Source: Halorubrum distributum JCM 10118 (GTDB taxonomy: Archaea > Halobacteriota > Halobacteria > Halobacteriales > Haloferacaceae). From it: a stretch of DNA of 64,000 bases. The position numbers and the translations under genes were made by a program. The notes below the pieces were generated by a model, which did not search any database, was not told the origin of the DNA, and was given only the letters and a program-made list of their open reading frames with translations. Below, piece by piece: positions 7,730 through 17,231 of the stretch. Within the stretch, counting starts at the first letter, position 1. Every line of letters starts with the position of its first letter. Location of the stretch: NCBI RefSeq assembly GCF_000337335.1, contig NZ_AOJN01000055.1, positions 1-64,000 on the forward strand, given 5' to 3'.

Positions 7730-9055
7730 TTACGCCGACGAAGCCGTCGATTCCGGCCGGTCGTCGCGCTCGACCGAATCGCCGTCGACCGGGTCGCGCT
7801 CGGTCTCGACCGGGTCGCCGAACGCGTACACCGTGTTTTGGCCGGTCACCTCGACGGTGAGGAAGTCGCCGACCTCGACGCCGCGATCGGTCGCGTTCTG
7901 GACGATGATCTGTCGGTAGGCGCCGTCGCGGCACTTCACGGAGTCGCCGGTCCCCTCCTCGACGACGAGCGCCTCGAACGTCTCGCCGACCATCGACTCG
8001 TACGCCTCGCCGACGACCTCCATCTTCAGCTCGGACATCGCCTTCGAGCGCTCCTTCTTGACGGTCCCGCCGAGCCCCTTCATGTCGGCGGCGTCGGTGC
8101 CGGGGCGCTTCGAGAAGCGGGTGACGTTGATCTTCTCGGGGCGGACCTCGGCGAGCAGGTCCATCGACAGCTCGTGGTCGGCCTCGTCCTCGGTGGGGAA
8201 GCCGACGATGAAGTCGGTCGAGAGCGTCCAGTGGTCGAGGCGGTCGTCGAACGTCTCGACGACCTCGCGGAACTTCTCGACGCGGTGCTGCCGGCGCATG
8301 TCTTCCAGCACGTCGTCGGAGCCCGACTGGACGGGCGCGTGGATGAAGTCGTACAGCTCCTCGTTCTCGGCGAACACGTCGGCGAGCTCCTCGTGGATCC
8401 CGTGGATCCCGCCGGGGTTCGCCATCCCCAGCCGGACCCGGAACTCGCCGTCGATGTCGCAGATGCGGTCGAGCAGCTCCGGGAGCTTCCGGTCGCCGTT
8501 ATCCCAGCCGTAGACGCCCGTGTCTTGACCGGTGACGCGGATCTCCTTCGCGCCGGCGTGGACCAGGGCCCGGGCCTTCTCGACGTTCTCCTCGACGGAC
8601 GGGGAGTCGACGCGGCCGGTGGCGAACTTGGTGATACAGTACGAGCAGTTGCTCATGCAGCCGCGCGCGATGGGGAGGATGCCGACGACGCCGTCGAGGA
8701 CCGGCTCGGCGTCCGGCGTGACCGTCGGGCACTCGCCGTTGAGGACGTAGGAGGGAACCTCGTCCCAGTGGAGGATCTCGGCGTCGACGTCCGCGTCGGC
8801 GAACATCTCGCCCTGCGCGAGCGCCATACAGCCGGTGACGACGAGTTCGGCCGTCATATCCGACAGCTCCTCGGCGCGGCGGAGCATGTTTCGCTCGGTC
8901 TTCTCGACGACGGTACAGGTGTTGAGGATGGCGACGTCCGCGTCTTTGGGGCCGTCGGCCGGGCGGTGCCCCCCGTCGCGGAGGGCGCGCTCGATCTCCC
9001 GGCTCTCTCCCCGGTTCGAGCTACAGCCGTAGGTTTCGATGTGGTACGTCGCCAT
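7730..9055 (-). CDS. tRNA t6A37 methylthiotransferase (e-MtaB / CDKAL1 type)
   Basis: A 441-residue radical-SAM enzyme that converts t6A37 to ms2t6A37 in ANN-decoding tRNAs. The N-terminal MTTase domain carries three cluster cysteines: ETYGCSSNRGE (C11), NTCTVVEKTE and VVTGCMA. The radical SAM motif is GCMSNCSYCITK (Cx3Cx2C), followed by VRLGMANPGG. The C-terminal TRAM domain spans about residues 360-420 (GETFEALVVEEGTGDSVKCR). The ATG at 9055 gives the family's usual MATYHIETYGC start. It shares its strand with the winged-helix gene 82 nt upstream. Confidence 0.92.
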   Translation of the reverse strand: MATYHIETYGCSSNRGESREIERALRDGGHRPADGPKDADVAILNTCTVVEKTERNMLRRAEELSDMTAELVVTGCMALAQGEMFADADVDAEILHWDEVPSYVLNGECPTVTPDAEPVLDGVVGILPIARGCMSNCSYCITKFATGRVDSPSVEENVEKARALVHAGAKEIRVTGQDTGVYGWDNGDRKLPELLDRICDIDGEFRVRLGMANPGGIHGIHEELADVFAENEELYDFIHAPVQSGSDDVLEDMRRQHRVEKFREVVETFDDRLDHWTLSTDFIVGFPTEDEADHELSMDLLAEVRPEKINVTRFSKRPGTDAADMKGLGGTVKKERSKAMSELKMEVVGEAYESMVGETFEALVVEEGTGDSVKCRDGAYRQIIVQNATDRGVEVGDFLTVEVTGQNTVYAFGDPVETERDPVDGDSVERDDRPESTASSA

Positions 9056-9137
9056 CGGAGTGAGTTTGCTACCGGTCCCGGGGGCAAAAGCGCGACGGAT
9101 CGGGGCGTCGGTGGGACGAGGCGAGCACCTTCGGGCC

Positions 9138-9458
9138 TCAGTCCTCGGCGACAGCGGCGGCCGGCGCGTCGGCATCGGAGGCCGACTCGGCGGTCGCCTC
9201 CGGCTCGTCGACGGGATCGCGCTCCGCGGGCGGCACGGCCTGGTAGACGGAGCGGCGGGCGTCGCGGGGGCACAGCCCCTCCTCGACGAGCCCGACCTCG
9301 GTGAGCTTCTCGACCGCGAACCGGACGGTGCGCGTCGAGAGGCGGGTCTCCTCGGCGAGGCCGGTCTGGTCGAACCTCCCCTCCGCGTCGAGCACGTAGT
9401 AGACCAGCTTGGCGCTCGGCGGGAGCGGTTCGAGCAGCTTCCGGGTACCTTCGTCCAT
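9138..9458 (-). CDS. Small winged-helix (MarR/ArsR-like) regulator
   Basis: A 106-residue protein. Residues 1-75 form a winged helix: LPPSAKLVYYVLDAEGRFDQ, then the recognition region LAEETRLSTRTVRFAVEKL, then a wing with RRSVYQAV. The rest is an acidic Ala-rich tail. This domain type binds promoters or serves as a general haloarchaeal transcription factor. No ligand cysteines or sensor domain are present. It may be co-transcribed with the methylthiotransferase downstream. A weak TATA-like GCATAAC lies near 9483-9489. Confidence 0.75.
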   Translation of the reverse strand: MDEGTRKLLEPLPPSAKLVYYVLDAEGRFDQTGLAEETRLSTRTVRFAVEKLTEVGLVEEGLCPRDARRSVYQAVPPAERDPVDEPEATAESASDADAPAAAVAED

Positions 9459-9531
9459 ACGTTACGTACAGGGGCGATTCGCGCATAACCGTGGCCCGCC
9501 TGTGCGCCGGCCGCGCACGCCAACCCGGTTT

Positions 9532-12102
9532 TTATATACCAGCTTGCTGGCGGAACTCGAACCGAGCGCCATCGTCGCCGTCGATCGACAGCTCCCAGCC
9601 GTGCGCGGTCGCGATCTCGCGCACGATCGCGAGGCCGAACCCCGTCCCGTTCGACGCGCTCGAACGGCCGTACTCCGTCGCCGCCTCCGGGTCGATGTCG
9701 AAGCCGGCCCCGTCGTCGGCGACGTAGAATCCGTCCGGGAGCGACCCGACGGAGACGGTGAGGTCGGCGGCGTCGGTGTCGCCTTCGGCGTCGGTGTCCG
9801 AGCCGAGCTCGGCGCTGTCGTCGGGCTCCGACCGACTGTTCGCGGACCCGTGTTCCACACTATTTATAAACAGGTTCTCGAACAGCGTGCGGAGCCGCTC
9901 CGGGTCCGCCTCGACCGCGGCCGTCGCCTCGGAGACGTCGAGCGTCGCGTCGTCGGTGTCGACGGTGCGCCACGCGCGTTCGGCGGCCTCGTCCAGCGGG
10001 ACGGACTCGATCTCGTCGACCGTCCGGCCCTGCCGAGCCAGCGCGAGGAGGTCGTCTATCAGCTGGCTCATCCGGTCGTGCGCGTCCTCGGCCCGGTCGA
10101 GCTCTTCGATGACGGCGGCGTCGTCCGTCAGCGACCGGGCCAGGTCGGCCCGCCCGGCGGCGACGTTGAGCGGATTCCGGAGGTCGTGGGAGACGAACCC
10201 CGCGAACTTCTCCAGCCGGTCGATCTCCCGCTGGAGCGCGGCGTCGCGGTCGCGGAGCTGCTCGGTCCGCTCGGCGTGGTCGAGCGCGACCGTGACGTTC
10301 GCGGCGAGGACGCGGGCCAGCTGGAGGTCCGTCTCGTCGAAGAAGCCCGGTTCGCGCGCCCCGAGCGGCATCGCGCCGTGGTCGCCGAGCGGCACGACCA
10401 AGAGGCTCCTGAGTTCGCCGTACCCGACCGCGGTGTCGACCGCGGCGAGGTCGTCGACCACGACCGGCTGACCCGTCTCGAACGCCTCCCAGACGCGGCC
10501 GTCGCCCGGACCGAACGCCGGCCTGTCACCGAAGGCCTCCGTCGCCTCCTCGCTTATCGCCGTCGGGCGGAGGACGTTCGCCTCGGGGTCGTACAGCCGG
10601 ACGCCGCTGTTCGGGAACTCGAGGATATCGATCGCCGCACGGGACGCCAGCGCCGCGATGTCCGCGCGGTCCTCGCCGCCGAACATCTCGCGGGTCGTCG
10701 CGTGGAGCCGGCGCAGCGTCCGCTCGACGCGCTTCTGGTCCTCGATGTCGGCGTAGACGCTGTAAATGACTGTCTCGCCCGACTGTTTGACGGGAATGAC
10801 GTGGAGGATGAAGTCGCGCATCCCGTCGGCGGTCCGGCGGCGGACCTGGCGCCGCGATGGCTCGTCGCGTTCGAGCACCGCCTCCGGTTCGAGCCGCTCG
10901 GCGGCGGCCGGGATGATCGCGTCCCGAACCTCCTCGTACCCGCTGTCGGCGCCGTACCCGAACGTGCGCTCGAACGCCTCGTTGGCGGCGTCGAGGCGGC
11001 GACCATCCTCGCCGAGGGCGACGGTGCGGACAGCCGGGAGCGGTAGGTCGTGGAACAGCGCCGTCAGCCGGTCGCGCTCCCGTCGGAGCTCGGCCTCCGT
11101 CTCGATCCGCTCGATCGCGTTCGCGGCGTGCGAGGCGATCAGTTCAGCGAACTCCACGTCGCGCTCGTCGAACGCGGCGTAGCCGTCGGAGACTGCCTGT
11201 AACACGCCGTGCGAGCCGATCGGAACGCTGATCGCCGACCGAATGTTGTCGGCGACCGGGTCGGCCACCGCCGATCCCTCCCGTCGGTCGGTCCCGGATG
11301 CGGACCGGCCCGGAGAGGAGGGGTCCTCCAGTTCGTCCGGGTCCGCGGGGTCGACGCTGAGGTTGTCGACCACGATCGTCTCCTGGTCGGCGACCGTGGT
11401 CCCGACGACGCCCTCGCCGACGTCGAACGTCCGGACCTCCGCCTCGGTGACGCTCTCTGAGAGGACCGCGGGGACGACCCGGTCGCCGCGCCGGCGGGCG
11501 GTGACGCAGCGGTCGAATTCGAGGATCTCCTCGGCCGCGTCGACCGTGCGCTCGAACACCGTCGAAACCTCGGTCACGGACGCCAGCGCCGTCGCGAACT
11601 CGTGGATCGCCGTGACCTTCGCGTTCACCTCGCGGAGGTCGCGCTCCGCTCGGCGCCGGCCGAGCGCGTTCGCGACGCTGTTCGCGAGCATCTCGTAGCG
11701 GTCCCGCCCGGCGCCCTTCTGGAGGTAGTCGGTGACGCCGGCGGAGATGGCCTCGCTCGCGATCTCCTCGCTCCCCTTGCCGGTGAACAGCACGAAGGGG
11801 ATCCCGGGGCCGAGCTCGCGGACCGATTCGAGCAGTTCGAGCCCGTCGGCCCCCGGCATGTCGAAGTCGCTGACGACGCAGTCGACGCGCTCGCTCCGGA
11901 CCGCGTCGAGCGCCTCGTCGGGGGACGTGCGAGTGATCGTCTCGATGCCGTCCACGAGTCGCTCGACGTGAGTGGCGGCGAGGTCGGCCGCCCCGGGCTC
12001 GTCGTCGACGAACAGGACGCGGGTCGCGCCCTCGGTCGGTCCCGACGCGTCGGTTTCGGCCGCACCGGCGTCGGGCGGCGTCTCGTCGGGACCCGAATTC
12101 AT
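9532..12102 (-). CDS. Receiver-GAF-PAS-GAF hybrid histidine kinase
   Basis: An 856-residue soluble multi-sensor kinase. It starts with a receiver domain (about residues 28-145): acidic pocket FVDDEP, phospho-Asp in VVSDFDMPG, and conserved Lys in LQKGAGRD. A first GAF (about 165-320), a PAS with the PAC-like IYSVYADIEDQKRVE (about 340-460) and a second GAF (about 475-610) follow. The kinase core has FAGFVSHDLRNPLNVAAG (phospho-His) and an HATPase with NLFINSVEH and VADDGAGFDID. There are no membrane segments, so it senses cytoplasmic signals or small ligands. The start at 12102 has a TATA-like CTAATTTTAGC about 27 nt upstream. Partner unknown. Confidence 0.9.
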   Translation of the reverse strand: MNSGPDETPPDAGAAETDASGPTEGATRVLFVDDEPGAADLAATHVERLVDGIETITRTSPDEALDAVRSERVDCVVSDFDMPGADGLELLESVRELGPGIPFVLFTGKGSEEIASEAISAGVTDYLQKGAGRDRYEMLANSVANALGRRRAERDLREVNAKVTAIHEFATALASVTEVSTVFERTVDAAEEILEFDRCVTARRRGDRVVPAVLSESVTEAEVRTFDVGEGVVGTTVADQETIVVDNLSVDPADPDELEDPSSPGRSASGTDRREGSAVADPVADNIRSAISVPIGSHGVLQAVSDGYAAFDERDVEFAELIASHAANAIERIETEAELRRERDRLTALFHDLPLPAVRTVALGEDGRRLDAANEAFERTFGYGADSGYEEVRDAIIPAAAERLEPEAVLERDEPSRRQVRRRTADGMRDFILHVIPVKQSGETVIYSVYADIEDQKRVERTLRRLHATTREMFGGEDRADIAALASRAAIDILEFPNSGVRLYDPEANVLRPTAISEEATEAFGDRPAFGPGDGRVWEAFETGQPVVVDDLAAVDTAVGYGELRSLLVVPLGDHGAMPLGAREPGFFDETDLQLARVLAANVTVALDHAERTEQLRDRDAALQREIDRLEKFAGFVSHDLRNPLNVAAGRADLARSLTDDAAVIEELDRAEDAHDRMSQLIDDLLALARQGRTVDEIESVPLDEAAERAWRTVDTDDATLDVSEATAAVEADPERLRTLFENLFINSVEHGSANSRSEPDDSAELGSDTDAEGDTDAADLTVSVGSLPDGFYVADDGAGFDIDPEAATEYGRSSASNGTGFGLAIVREIATAHGWELSIDGDDGARFEFRQQAGI

Positions 12103-12216
12103 GTGCGTGTGTTACCCTACCGCTAATTTTAGCTTTCGCTCCGGCTACCGATATTGAAAACCGGAGTCCGAGCCGAAACCGGAGCCGACGGGGGACGCGA
12201 TGCGTCGCGAGGCGCC

Positions 12217-13086
12217 CTAAAGGAAGTCCTCGACGTGGTCGGCGACCTCCTCGGGGGTGTCGCCGACGGGGACGCCCGCGTCGTTGAGCGCGTCGATCTT
12301 CGACTGCGCGGTGCCCGTACCGGAGCCGGAGACGATGGCGCCCGCGTGGCCCATGCGCTTGCCCGGCGGCGCCGTGCGCCCGGCGATGAAGCCGGCGACC
12401 GGCGTGTCCATGTGCTCGCCGATGAACTTCGCGGCCTGCTCCTCGTCCTCGCCGCCGATCTCGCCGCACATCACGACGGCGTCGGTCTCGGTGTCGGCCT
12501 CGAACGCCTCGAGGGCGTCGACGAAGGAGGTACCGATGATCGGGTCGCCGCCGATGCCGATCGCGGTCGACTGGCCGAGCCCGCGCTCGGTGAGGTTGTC
12601 GACGACCTGGTAGGTGAGCGTGCCGGAGCGGGAGACGAGCCCGACGTTCCCCTCGGAGAAGATGTTGCCGGGGAGGATGCCGAGCTTCGCCTCGCCGGGG
12701 GTGATGATCCCGGGACAGTTCGGGCCGATGAGGCGGGTGTCGGTCTCGCCCAAGCGCTTGTTCACCTTCGCCATGTCCTGGGTCGGGATCCCCTCGGTGA
12801 TCGCGACCGCGAGGTCGAGGTCCGTGTCGAGCGACTCGAAGATCGCGTCGGCGGCGAACGCCGGCGGCACGAAGATGACGGAGGCGTCCGCGTCCTCCGC
12901 CTCGACCGCCTCGTCGACGGTGTCGTAGACGGGGACGCCGTGGACCTCCTGCCCGCCCTTGCCGGGCACCGCGCCGGCGACGACGTTGGTGCCGTACTCG
13001 ATCATCTGGCCGGCGTGGAACTTCCCCTCCCCGCCGGTGATCCCCTGGACCACCACTCTGGTGTCGTCGTCGACGAAAATGCTCAT
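12217..13086 (-). CDS. sucD: Succinyl-CoA synthetase alpha subunit
   Basis: A 289-residue protein, the normal family length. With SucC it interconverts succinyl-CoA and succinate plus nucleoside triphosphate in the TCA cycle. The N-terminal CoA-binding Rossmann domain has [16 protein letters not shown]. The ligase domain carries [19 protein letters not shown] and the active-site phosphohistidine loop [16 protein letters not shown]. The start codon overlaps the sucC stop by four bases (ATGA), giving translational coupling. Confidence 0.96.
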   Translation of the reverse strand: MSIFVDDDTRVVVQGITGGEGKFHAGQMIEYGTNVVAGAVPGKGGQEVHGVPVYDTVDEAVEAEDADASVIFVPPAFAADAIFESLDTDLDLAVAITEGIPTQDMAKVNKRLGETDTRLIGPNCPGIITPGEAKLGILPGNIFSEGNVGLVSRSGTLTYQVVDNLTERGLGQSTAIGIGGDPIIGTSFVDALEAFEADTETDAVVMCGEIGGEDEEQAAKFIGEHMDTPVAGFIAGRTAPPGKRMGHAGAIVSGSGTGTAQSKIDALNDAGVPVGDTPEEVADHVEDFL

Positions 13087-14228
13087 TGGGTCACCTCATC
13101 CGCGTTCTTCACCGCGCGCTGGACCGCGTCCTCCAGCGTCTTCTCGACCTCGACGAGGTCGGTGTTCAGAATCTCCATCCCCTCCTCGGCGTTCGTGCCG
13201 GCGAGCCGGACGACCACCTTCTTGGGGATCTCGTCGAACTGCTCGAGCGCCTCGTTGATCCCCTTGGCGACCTCGTCGCCCCGGGTGATCCCGCCGAAGA
13301 TGTTGAACACGACGGCGTCGACGTTGTCGTCGGAGAACACCATGTCGAGCGCCTGCGTGACGCGCTCGGCCTTCGCGCCGCCGCCGATGTCGAGGAAGTT
13401 GGCGGGCGAACCGCCGTAGTAGTCGACCAGGTCCAGCGTCGTCATCACGAGCCCGGCGCCGTTGCCGATGATGCCGACGTTGCCCGAGAGGCGGACGTAG
13501 TCGAAGCCGTACTCGCCGGCCTTGCGTTCGAGGTCGTCCTCGTAGGACTCCTGGGCCATCTCGGCGAGGTCCGACTGGCGGAACAGCGCGTCCTCGTCGA
13601 TGTTCATCACGGCGTCCGCGGCGACCACGTCGCGGTCGCCCGTGATCATGACCGGGTTGACCTCGATCTCGGAGGCGTCGTTCTCCTCGTAGAGGTCGTA
13701 CAGCGTCGAGAGGATCGAGGCCACGTCGAGCGCGACGTCGGCATCGACGCCGGCCTCGTAGACGACCTTGCGGGCCTGATACGGGTGGAGCCCGAACGCG
13801 GGGTCGACGTGCTCGCGCGCGATCGCGTCGGGGTTCTCCTCGGCGACCTCCTCGATGTTCACGCCGCCCTCGGTCGACACCATCAGGACCGGCTTCCCCT
13901 CGCCGCGGTCCATCGTGACGCCGACGTACAGTTCGTCGACGAAGTCGACGCCCGCCTCGACGAGGACCTGATCGACCGTGTAGCCCTTCAGGTCCATGCC
14001 GAGGATCTCCTCGGCGTACTGCTCGGCCTCCTCGCGGTCGGTCGCGATCTTGATCCCGCCGGCCTTGCCGCGGCCGCCGACGTGGACCTGCGCTTTGATC
14101 GCGGCCGGGTAGCCGATCTCGTCGACGGCGTCGAGGGCCTCGTCGACGCTCGTCGCGAGCCGGGAGTCCGGAACCGGGATCCCGGCGTCCGCGAAGAGAG
14201 ACTTCGCTTGATACTCGTGAAGTTTCAT
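13083..14228 (-). CDS. sucC: Succinyl-CoA synthetase beta subunit (ADP-forming type)
   Basis: A 381-residue protein with an N-terminal ATP-grasp domain ([38 protein letters not shown]) and a C-terminal flavodoxin-like domain with [15 protein letters not shown] and [14 protein letters not shown]. It binds nucleotide and forms the heterodimer with SucD, encoded immediately downstream with a 4-nt overlap. CTTAAAT at 14254-14260 is a plausible TATA element (reverse strand) for the sucCD transcript. Confidence 0.96.
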   Translation of the reverse strand: MKLHEYQAKSLFADAGIPVPDSRLATSVDEALDAVDEIGYPAAIKAQVHVGGRGKAGGIKIATDREEAEQYAEEILGMDLKGYTVDQVLVEAGVDFVDELYVGVTMDRGEGKPVLMVSTEGGVNIEEVAEENPDAIAREHVDPAFGLHPYQARKVVYEAGVDADVALDVASILSTLYDLYEENDASEIEVNPVMITGDRDVVAADAVMNIDEDALFRQSDLAEMAQESYEDDLERKAGEYGFDYVRLSGNVGIIGNGAGLVMTTLDLVDYYGGSPANFLDIGGGAKAERVTQALDMVFSDDNVDAVVFNIFGGITRGDEVAKGINEALEQFDEIPKKVVVRLAGTNAEEGMEILNTDLVEVEKTLEDAVQRAVKNADEVTQ

Positions 14229-14324
14229 CCGTGTGGGATCGGTACCGACATCGGCTTAAATGGTTCCGATCCGGCGCGAACGCTCCCCCCGACGCCCGCG
14301 GGCGAAACGCGAACGTTGGGTCCC

Positions 14325-15734
14325 TCAGTCCTCGTCGCCGAGGATGACGCGGTGGGTCATCGCCTCGGGGTCGAGCACCTCGTCGGCCTCCTCCTCGGTG
14401 AGGTAGCCGGCCTCGACGGCGGCCTCGCGGACGCTCTTGTCCTCCTTCAGGGCCGTCTTCGCGACCTTGCTCGCCTTGTCGTAGCCGATCGCGGGGTTCA
14501 GCGCGGTCGCCAGCGCCATCGACTGCTCCACGCGCGTCTCGCAGTGCTCCTCGTTGGCCTCCAGCTTCCCGACGAAGCGCTCGCCGAACGTCTCGGCGAC
14601 GTTCGAGAGCAGCTCCGCGGACTCGAGGAAGTTGTGCGCGATGACGGGCTTGTACAGGTTCAGGTCGATCTCGCCGCGGGCGGCGCCCGCGGAGACGGCG
14701 GCGTCGTTGCCGACGACCTGCTTGTGGACCTGGTTGACCGACTCCGCGACGACCGGGTTGATCTTCCCGGGCATGATCGAGGAGCCGGGCTGGTTCTCCG
14801 GCTGCTCGACCTCGCCGAGGCCGTTGCGCGGGCCGGAGGCGAGCAGCCGCAAGTCGTTGGCCATCTTGTTCAGGCTGCCGGCGATGGTGCGGAGCGCGCC
14901 GTGGCCCTCCGCCATCGCGTCGTGGGCGGCCTGCGCCTCGAAGTGGTTCGCCGCCTCGCGGAACTCCGTCCCGGTCTCGTCGGAGATGTACTCCGCGGCG
15001 AGCTCGGGGAACTCGGGGTGGGTGTTGAGCCCGGTCCCGACCGCGGTGCCGCCGAGGGCGAGCTCGCGGAGGTTCGACTGGACGCCCTCGGCGCGCTCGA
15101 TCCCCTTCGCGACCTGCGTCCGGTAGCCGCTGAACTCCTGGCCGAGCCGGATCGGGGTGGCGTCCTGGAGGTGCGTTCGCCCGGTCTTGACGACGCCGTC
15201 GAACTCGGTCTCCTTGGCCTCGAGCTCGGCGTGGAGCGTCTCCAGCGCGGGGACGAGGTCCTTCTCGACCGCCTCCAGCGCGGCGACGTGCATCGCCGTC
15301 GGGATCACGTCGTTGCTCGACTGCCCGTAGTTGACGTGGTCGTTGGGGTGGACGACGCGGTCGCCGATCTCCGCGCCCGCGATCTCGGCCGCGCGGTTGG
15401 CGATCACCTCGTTGGCGTTCATGTTCGAAGAGGTGCCGGAGCCGGTCTGGAACACGTCGACCGGGAACTGGTCGTCGTGCTCGCCAGCGATCACCTCGTC
15501 GGCGGCGGCGATGATGGCGTCGGCGGTATCCTCGTCGATGAGGTCGAGGTCCCGGTTCGCCTGCGCGGCGGCCTTCTTCACGACGCCGAGCGCGCGGATG
15601 AACCGCCGGCTCATCGGGATCCCCGAGACGGGGAAGTTCTCGACGGCGCGCTGGGTCTGTGCGCCCCAGTAGGCGTCCGCCGGCACCTGCATCTCGCCGA
15701 GGCTGTCCTCCTCCGTGCGGTAGTCGTCACCCAT
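14325..15734 (-). CDS. fumC: Fumarate hydratase class II
   Basis: A 469-residue fumarase of the aspartase/fumarase superfamily that hydrates fumarate to malate in the TCA cycle. Recognisable parts are the N-terminal DSLGEMQVPADAYWGAQTQR, FQTGSGTSSNMNANEVIANR, KTGRTHLQDATPIRLGQEF and the superfamily signature GSSIMPGKINPV with the catalytic Ser. The ATG at 15734 gives the typical MGDDYRTEEDSLG start, and CTGTAAAAGG about 27 nt upstream is a plausible TATA element. It lies directly upstream of sucC-sucD on the same strand, probably under a separate promoter. Confidence 0.96.
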   Translation of the reverse strand: MGDDYRTEEDSLGEMQVPADAYWGAQTQRAVENFPVSGIPMSRRFIRALGVVKKAAAQANRDLDLIDEDTADAIIAAADEVIAGEHDDQFPVDVFQTGSGTSSNMNANEVIANRAAEIAGAEIGDRVVHPNDHVNYGQSSNDVIPTAMHVAALEAVEKDLVPALETLHAELEAKETEFDGVVKTGRTHLQDATPIRLGQEFSGYRTQVAKGIERAEGVQSNLRELALGGTAVGTGLNTHPEFPELAAEYISDETGTEFREAANHFEAQAAHDAMAEGHGALRTIAGSLNKMANDLRLLASGPRNGLGEVEQPENQPGSSIMPGKINPVVAESVNQVHKQVVGNDAAVSAGAARGEIDLNLYKPVIAHNFLESAELLSNVAETFGERFVGKLEANEEHCETRVEQSMALATALNPAIGYDKASKVAKTALKEDKSVREAAVEAGYLTEEEADEVLDPEAMTHRVILGDED

Positions 15735-15894
15735 GCGCCGACCTTCCCGCGAGACGCTGTAAAAGGTACTGGAAGGCGCCAGCGCCCGGGAATATGCGAA
15801 CGAATACCGAATTGAGTGGTAGCATGCGACACGGGTCAGGGCGGCCGGGAAAATCGAACAAAAACGGCCGAAAATCGGCCCAAACGCTTCGCCC

Positions 15895-15902
15895 TTATAT
15901 AT
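15895..15902 (+). promoter_or_regulatory. TATA box upstream of the 236-residue membrane protein
   Basis: TTATATAT is 28-35 nt before the ATG at 15930, consistent with a leaderless or near-leaderless transcript. Confidence 0.55.
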
Positions 15903-15929
15903 CGCTCCGTCGGCAACGGCCGGGCGCAC

Positions 15930-16640
15930 ATGAGCTCGAACGACTCTGCGATCGGCACGGCGCTCGACCGCGACACGGTCCGGTCGACGAGCAAGTTCCT
16001 GATCGGCGCGCTGGCGGTGGTGGGCGTCCTCGCCGTCGTCACGCTCCTGCCGGGCGTCGACCGGCTCGTCCCCTTCGCGCCCGTGACGTTCGCCGCGGTC
16101 GCGACCGCCGTCGTCGCGCTCGCGGTGGCGGGCATCCTCCTGTACGCCGCGCCCAAGTTCGCGCTGCTGACGCGCCTGGCGCTCGGCGAGGCCGACGCGG
16201 AGGGGGACGCTCGCCCGGACCGGATCGTCGAGAACGCGGGCGGCGTGGTCCACTGGCTCGTCGTCTTCGGGGCCGTCCTCGTCGCGTACCGCGGGCTCGC
16301 CGGCGTCGCGGTACCGGTGTTGAACGGCGCCGCGTGGGCCTACGACGCCGCGTTCCTGTTCGTCGCGCTCGTCCCCGTCGTGTTCCTGGTCGCCCGCCTG
16401 ACGGTCACGGTCGACCCGCTCGCCGAATTGGTCGCCGACCGCGTCGCGGGCGAAGACGGCACCGCAGATAACGACGGGGCCGGCGACGACGGCACCGCAG
16501 ATAACGACGGGGCCGGCGAAGACGGCACCGCAGATAACGACGGGGCCGGCGACGACGGCACCGCAGATAACGACGGGGGCGGCGGCGACTCCGCGGATAA
16601 ATCCGACAGGACGACCGCGAGCGAGACTGACGACGGCTGA
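15930..16640 (+). CDS. Four-helix membrane protein with 11-residue acidic tandem repeats
   Basis: A 236-residue protein with four predicted transmembrane helices in residues 20-165 (for example KFLIGALAVVGVLAVVTLL and YDAAFLFVALVPVVFLVARL). A soluble acidic tail follows, made of four 11-residue repeats G-[ED]-DGTADNDGA (residues 174-217). The family is not recognised. The tail is probably cytoplasmic, by the positive-inside pattern around the helices, and has unknown function. The ATG at 15930 has a TATA box at the right distance. An upstream extension would lack that support. Confidence 0.65.
   Translation: MSSNDSAIGTALDRDTVRSTSKFLIGALAVVGVLAVVTLLPGVDRLVPFAPVTFAAVATAVVALAVAGILLYAAPKFALLTRLALGEADAEGDARPDRIVENAGGVVHWLVVFGAVLVAYRGLAGVAVPVLNGAAWAYDAAFLFVALVPVVFLVARLTVTVDPLAELVADRVAGEDGTADNDGAGDDGTADNDGAGEDGTADNDGAGDDGTADNDGGGGDSADKSDRTTASETDDG
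16449..16580 (+). repeat. 33-bp in-frame tandem repeat, four copies
   Basis: Four units of 33 bp encode GEDGTADNDGA or GDDGTADNDGA. The units are nearly identical at DNA level (GACGGCACCGCAGATAACGA core), alternating GAA and GAC at the second codon. That alternation points to duplication of a 66-bp double unit. Confidence 0.85.
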
Positions 16641-16664
16641 TCGAAGCGTCGACACGTCGGCGCC

Positions 16665-17192
16665 TTATTTAAATACGAACGGGAGCGTCACGAGCGCTCC
16701 GTTGAACCCAAACGCGACCAGCACCAGCAGTCCGAGCGGGGGATCGTCGCCCGGGTAGGTGGCGAGGACGACGAGCGAACCGACCCCCAGCGCGGCCAGC
16801 CCAACCGTAAGCGCGGCGTCCGACCACCGGTTCCAGGCGTCGTCGAGCGCGGGTTCGAGCCGCGCGAGCGGCCAGTCGGGGTCGGAGTCACCGCGGGCGC
16901 GGTCGGAGCGGTCGGTCCACGGCGTGTCGTCGGCCGGCTCGTCGAGCCACGCGTCGCTCTCGGTGTCCGGGTCCTCGCTGTTCGCCGGGGTCGACTCGCC
17001 TCGGCCGAGCAGCCGCCGGACTCCCGACCGGCCCGCGGCCGCGAGCAGCGTCGCGGTCCCGAGCGCGGCGAGCCCGCCGAGGACGGCCGGGGAGGTGACG
17101 CGCGCTTGGAGCGCGAGAAAGAGCGCGACGAACGACAGCAGCGAGACCGCGGCGAGGATCCCACGCGCGGCGCGTGCGAGGTCGGATCGCAT
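16665..17192 (-). CDS. Membrane protein with central acidic linker
   Basis: A 175-residue protein. Two transmembrane helices in residues 10-52 (AAVSLLSFVALFLALQARV; VLGGLAALGTATLLAAAG) are followed by about 70 acidic, disordered residues, then two more helices (LTVGLAALGVGSLVVLATY; LGLLVLVAFGFNGALVTLPFVFK). It is not similar to any family I recognise. It converges on the preceding membrane protein gene with a 24-nt gap. Coding status is supported by the helices and acidic linker typical of halophiles. Confidence 0.6.
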   Translation of the reverse strand: MRSDLARAARGILAAVSLLSFVALFLALQARVTSPAVLGGLAALGTATLLAAAGRSGVRRLLGRGESTPANSEDPDTESDAWLDEPADDTPWTDRSDRARGDSDPDWPLARLEPALDDAWNRWSDAALTVGLAALGVGSLVVLATYPGDDPPLGLLVLVAFGFNGALVTLPFVFK

Positions 17193-17231
17193 CGGTGTGA
17201 GGTATTGAAGGGCTTACGACGCGGGTGGGGG

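Noticed and set aside
13086-15815. Very long open frame (909 codons) on the plus strand over sucC and fumC
   Set aside because: It is antisense to two well-identified enzymes and its translation is a low-complexity Val/Arg/Asp/Leu string with no domain. GC-rich codon bias creates such shadows.
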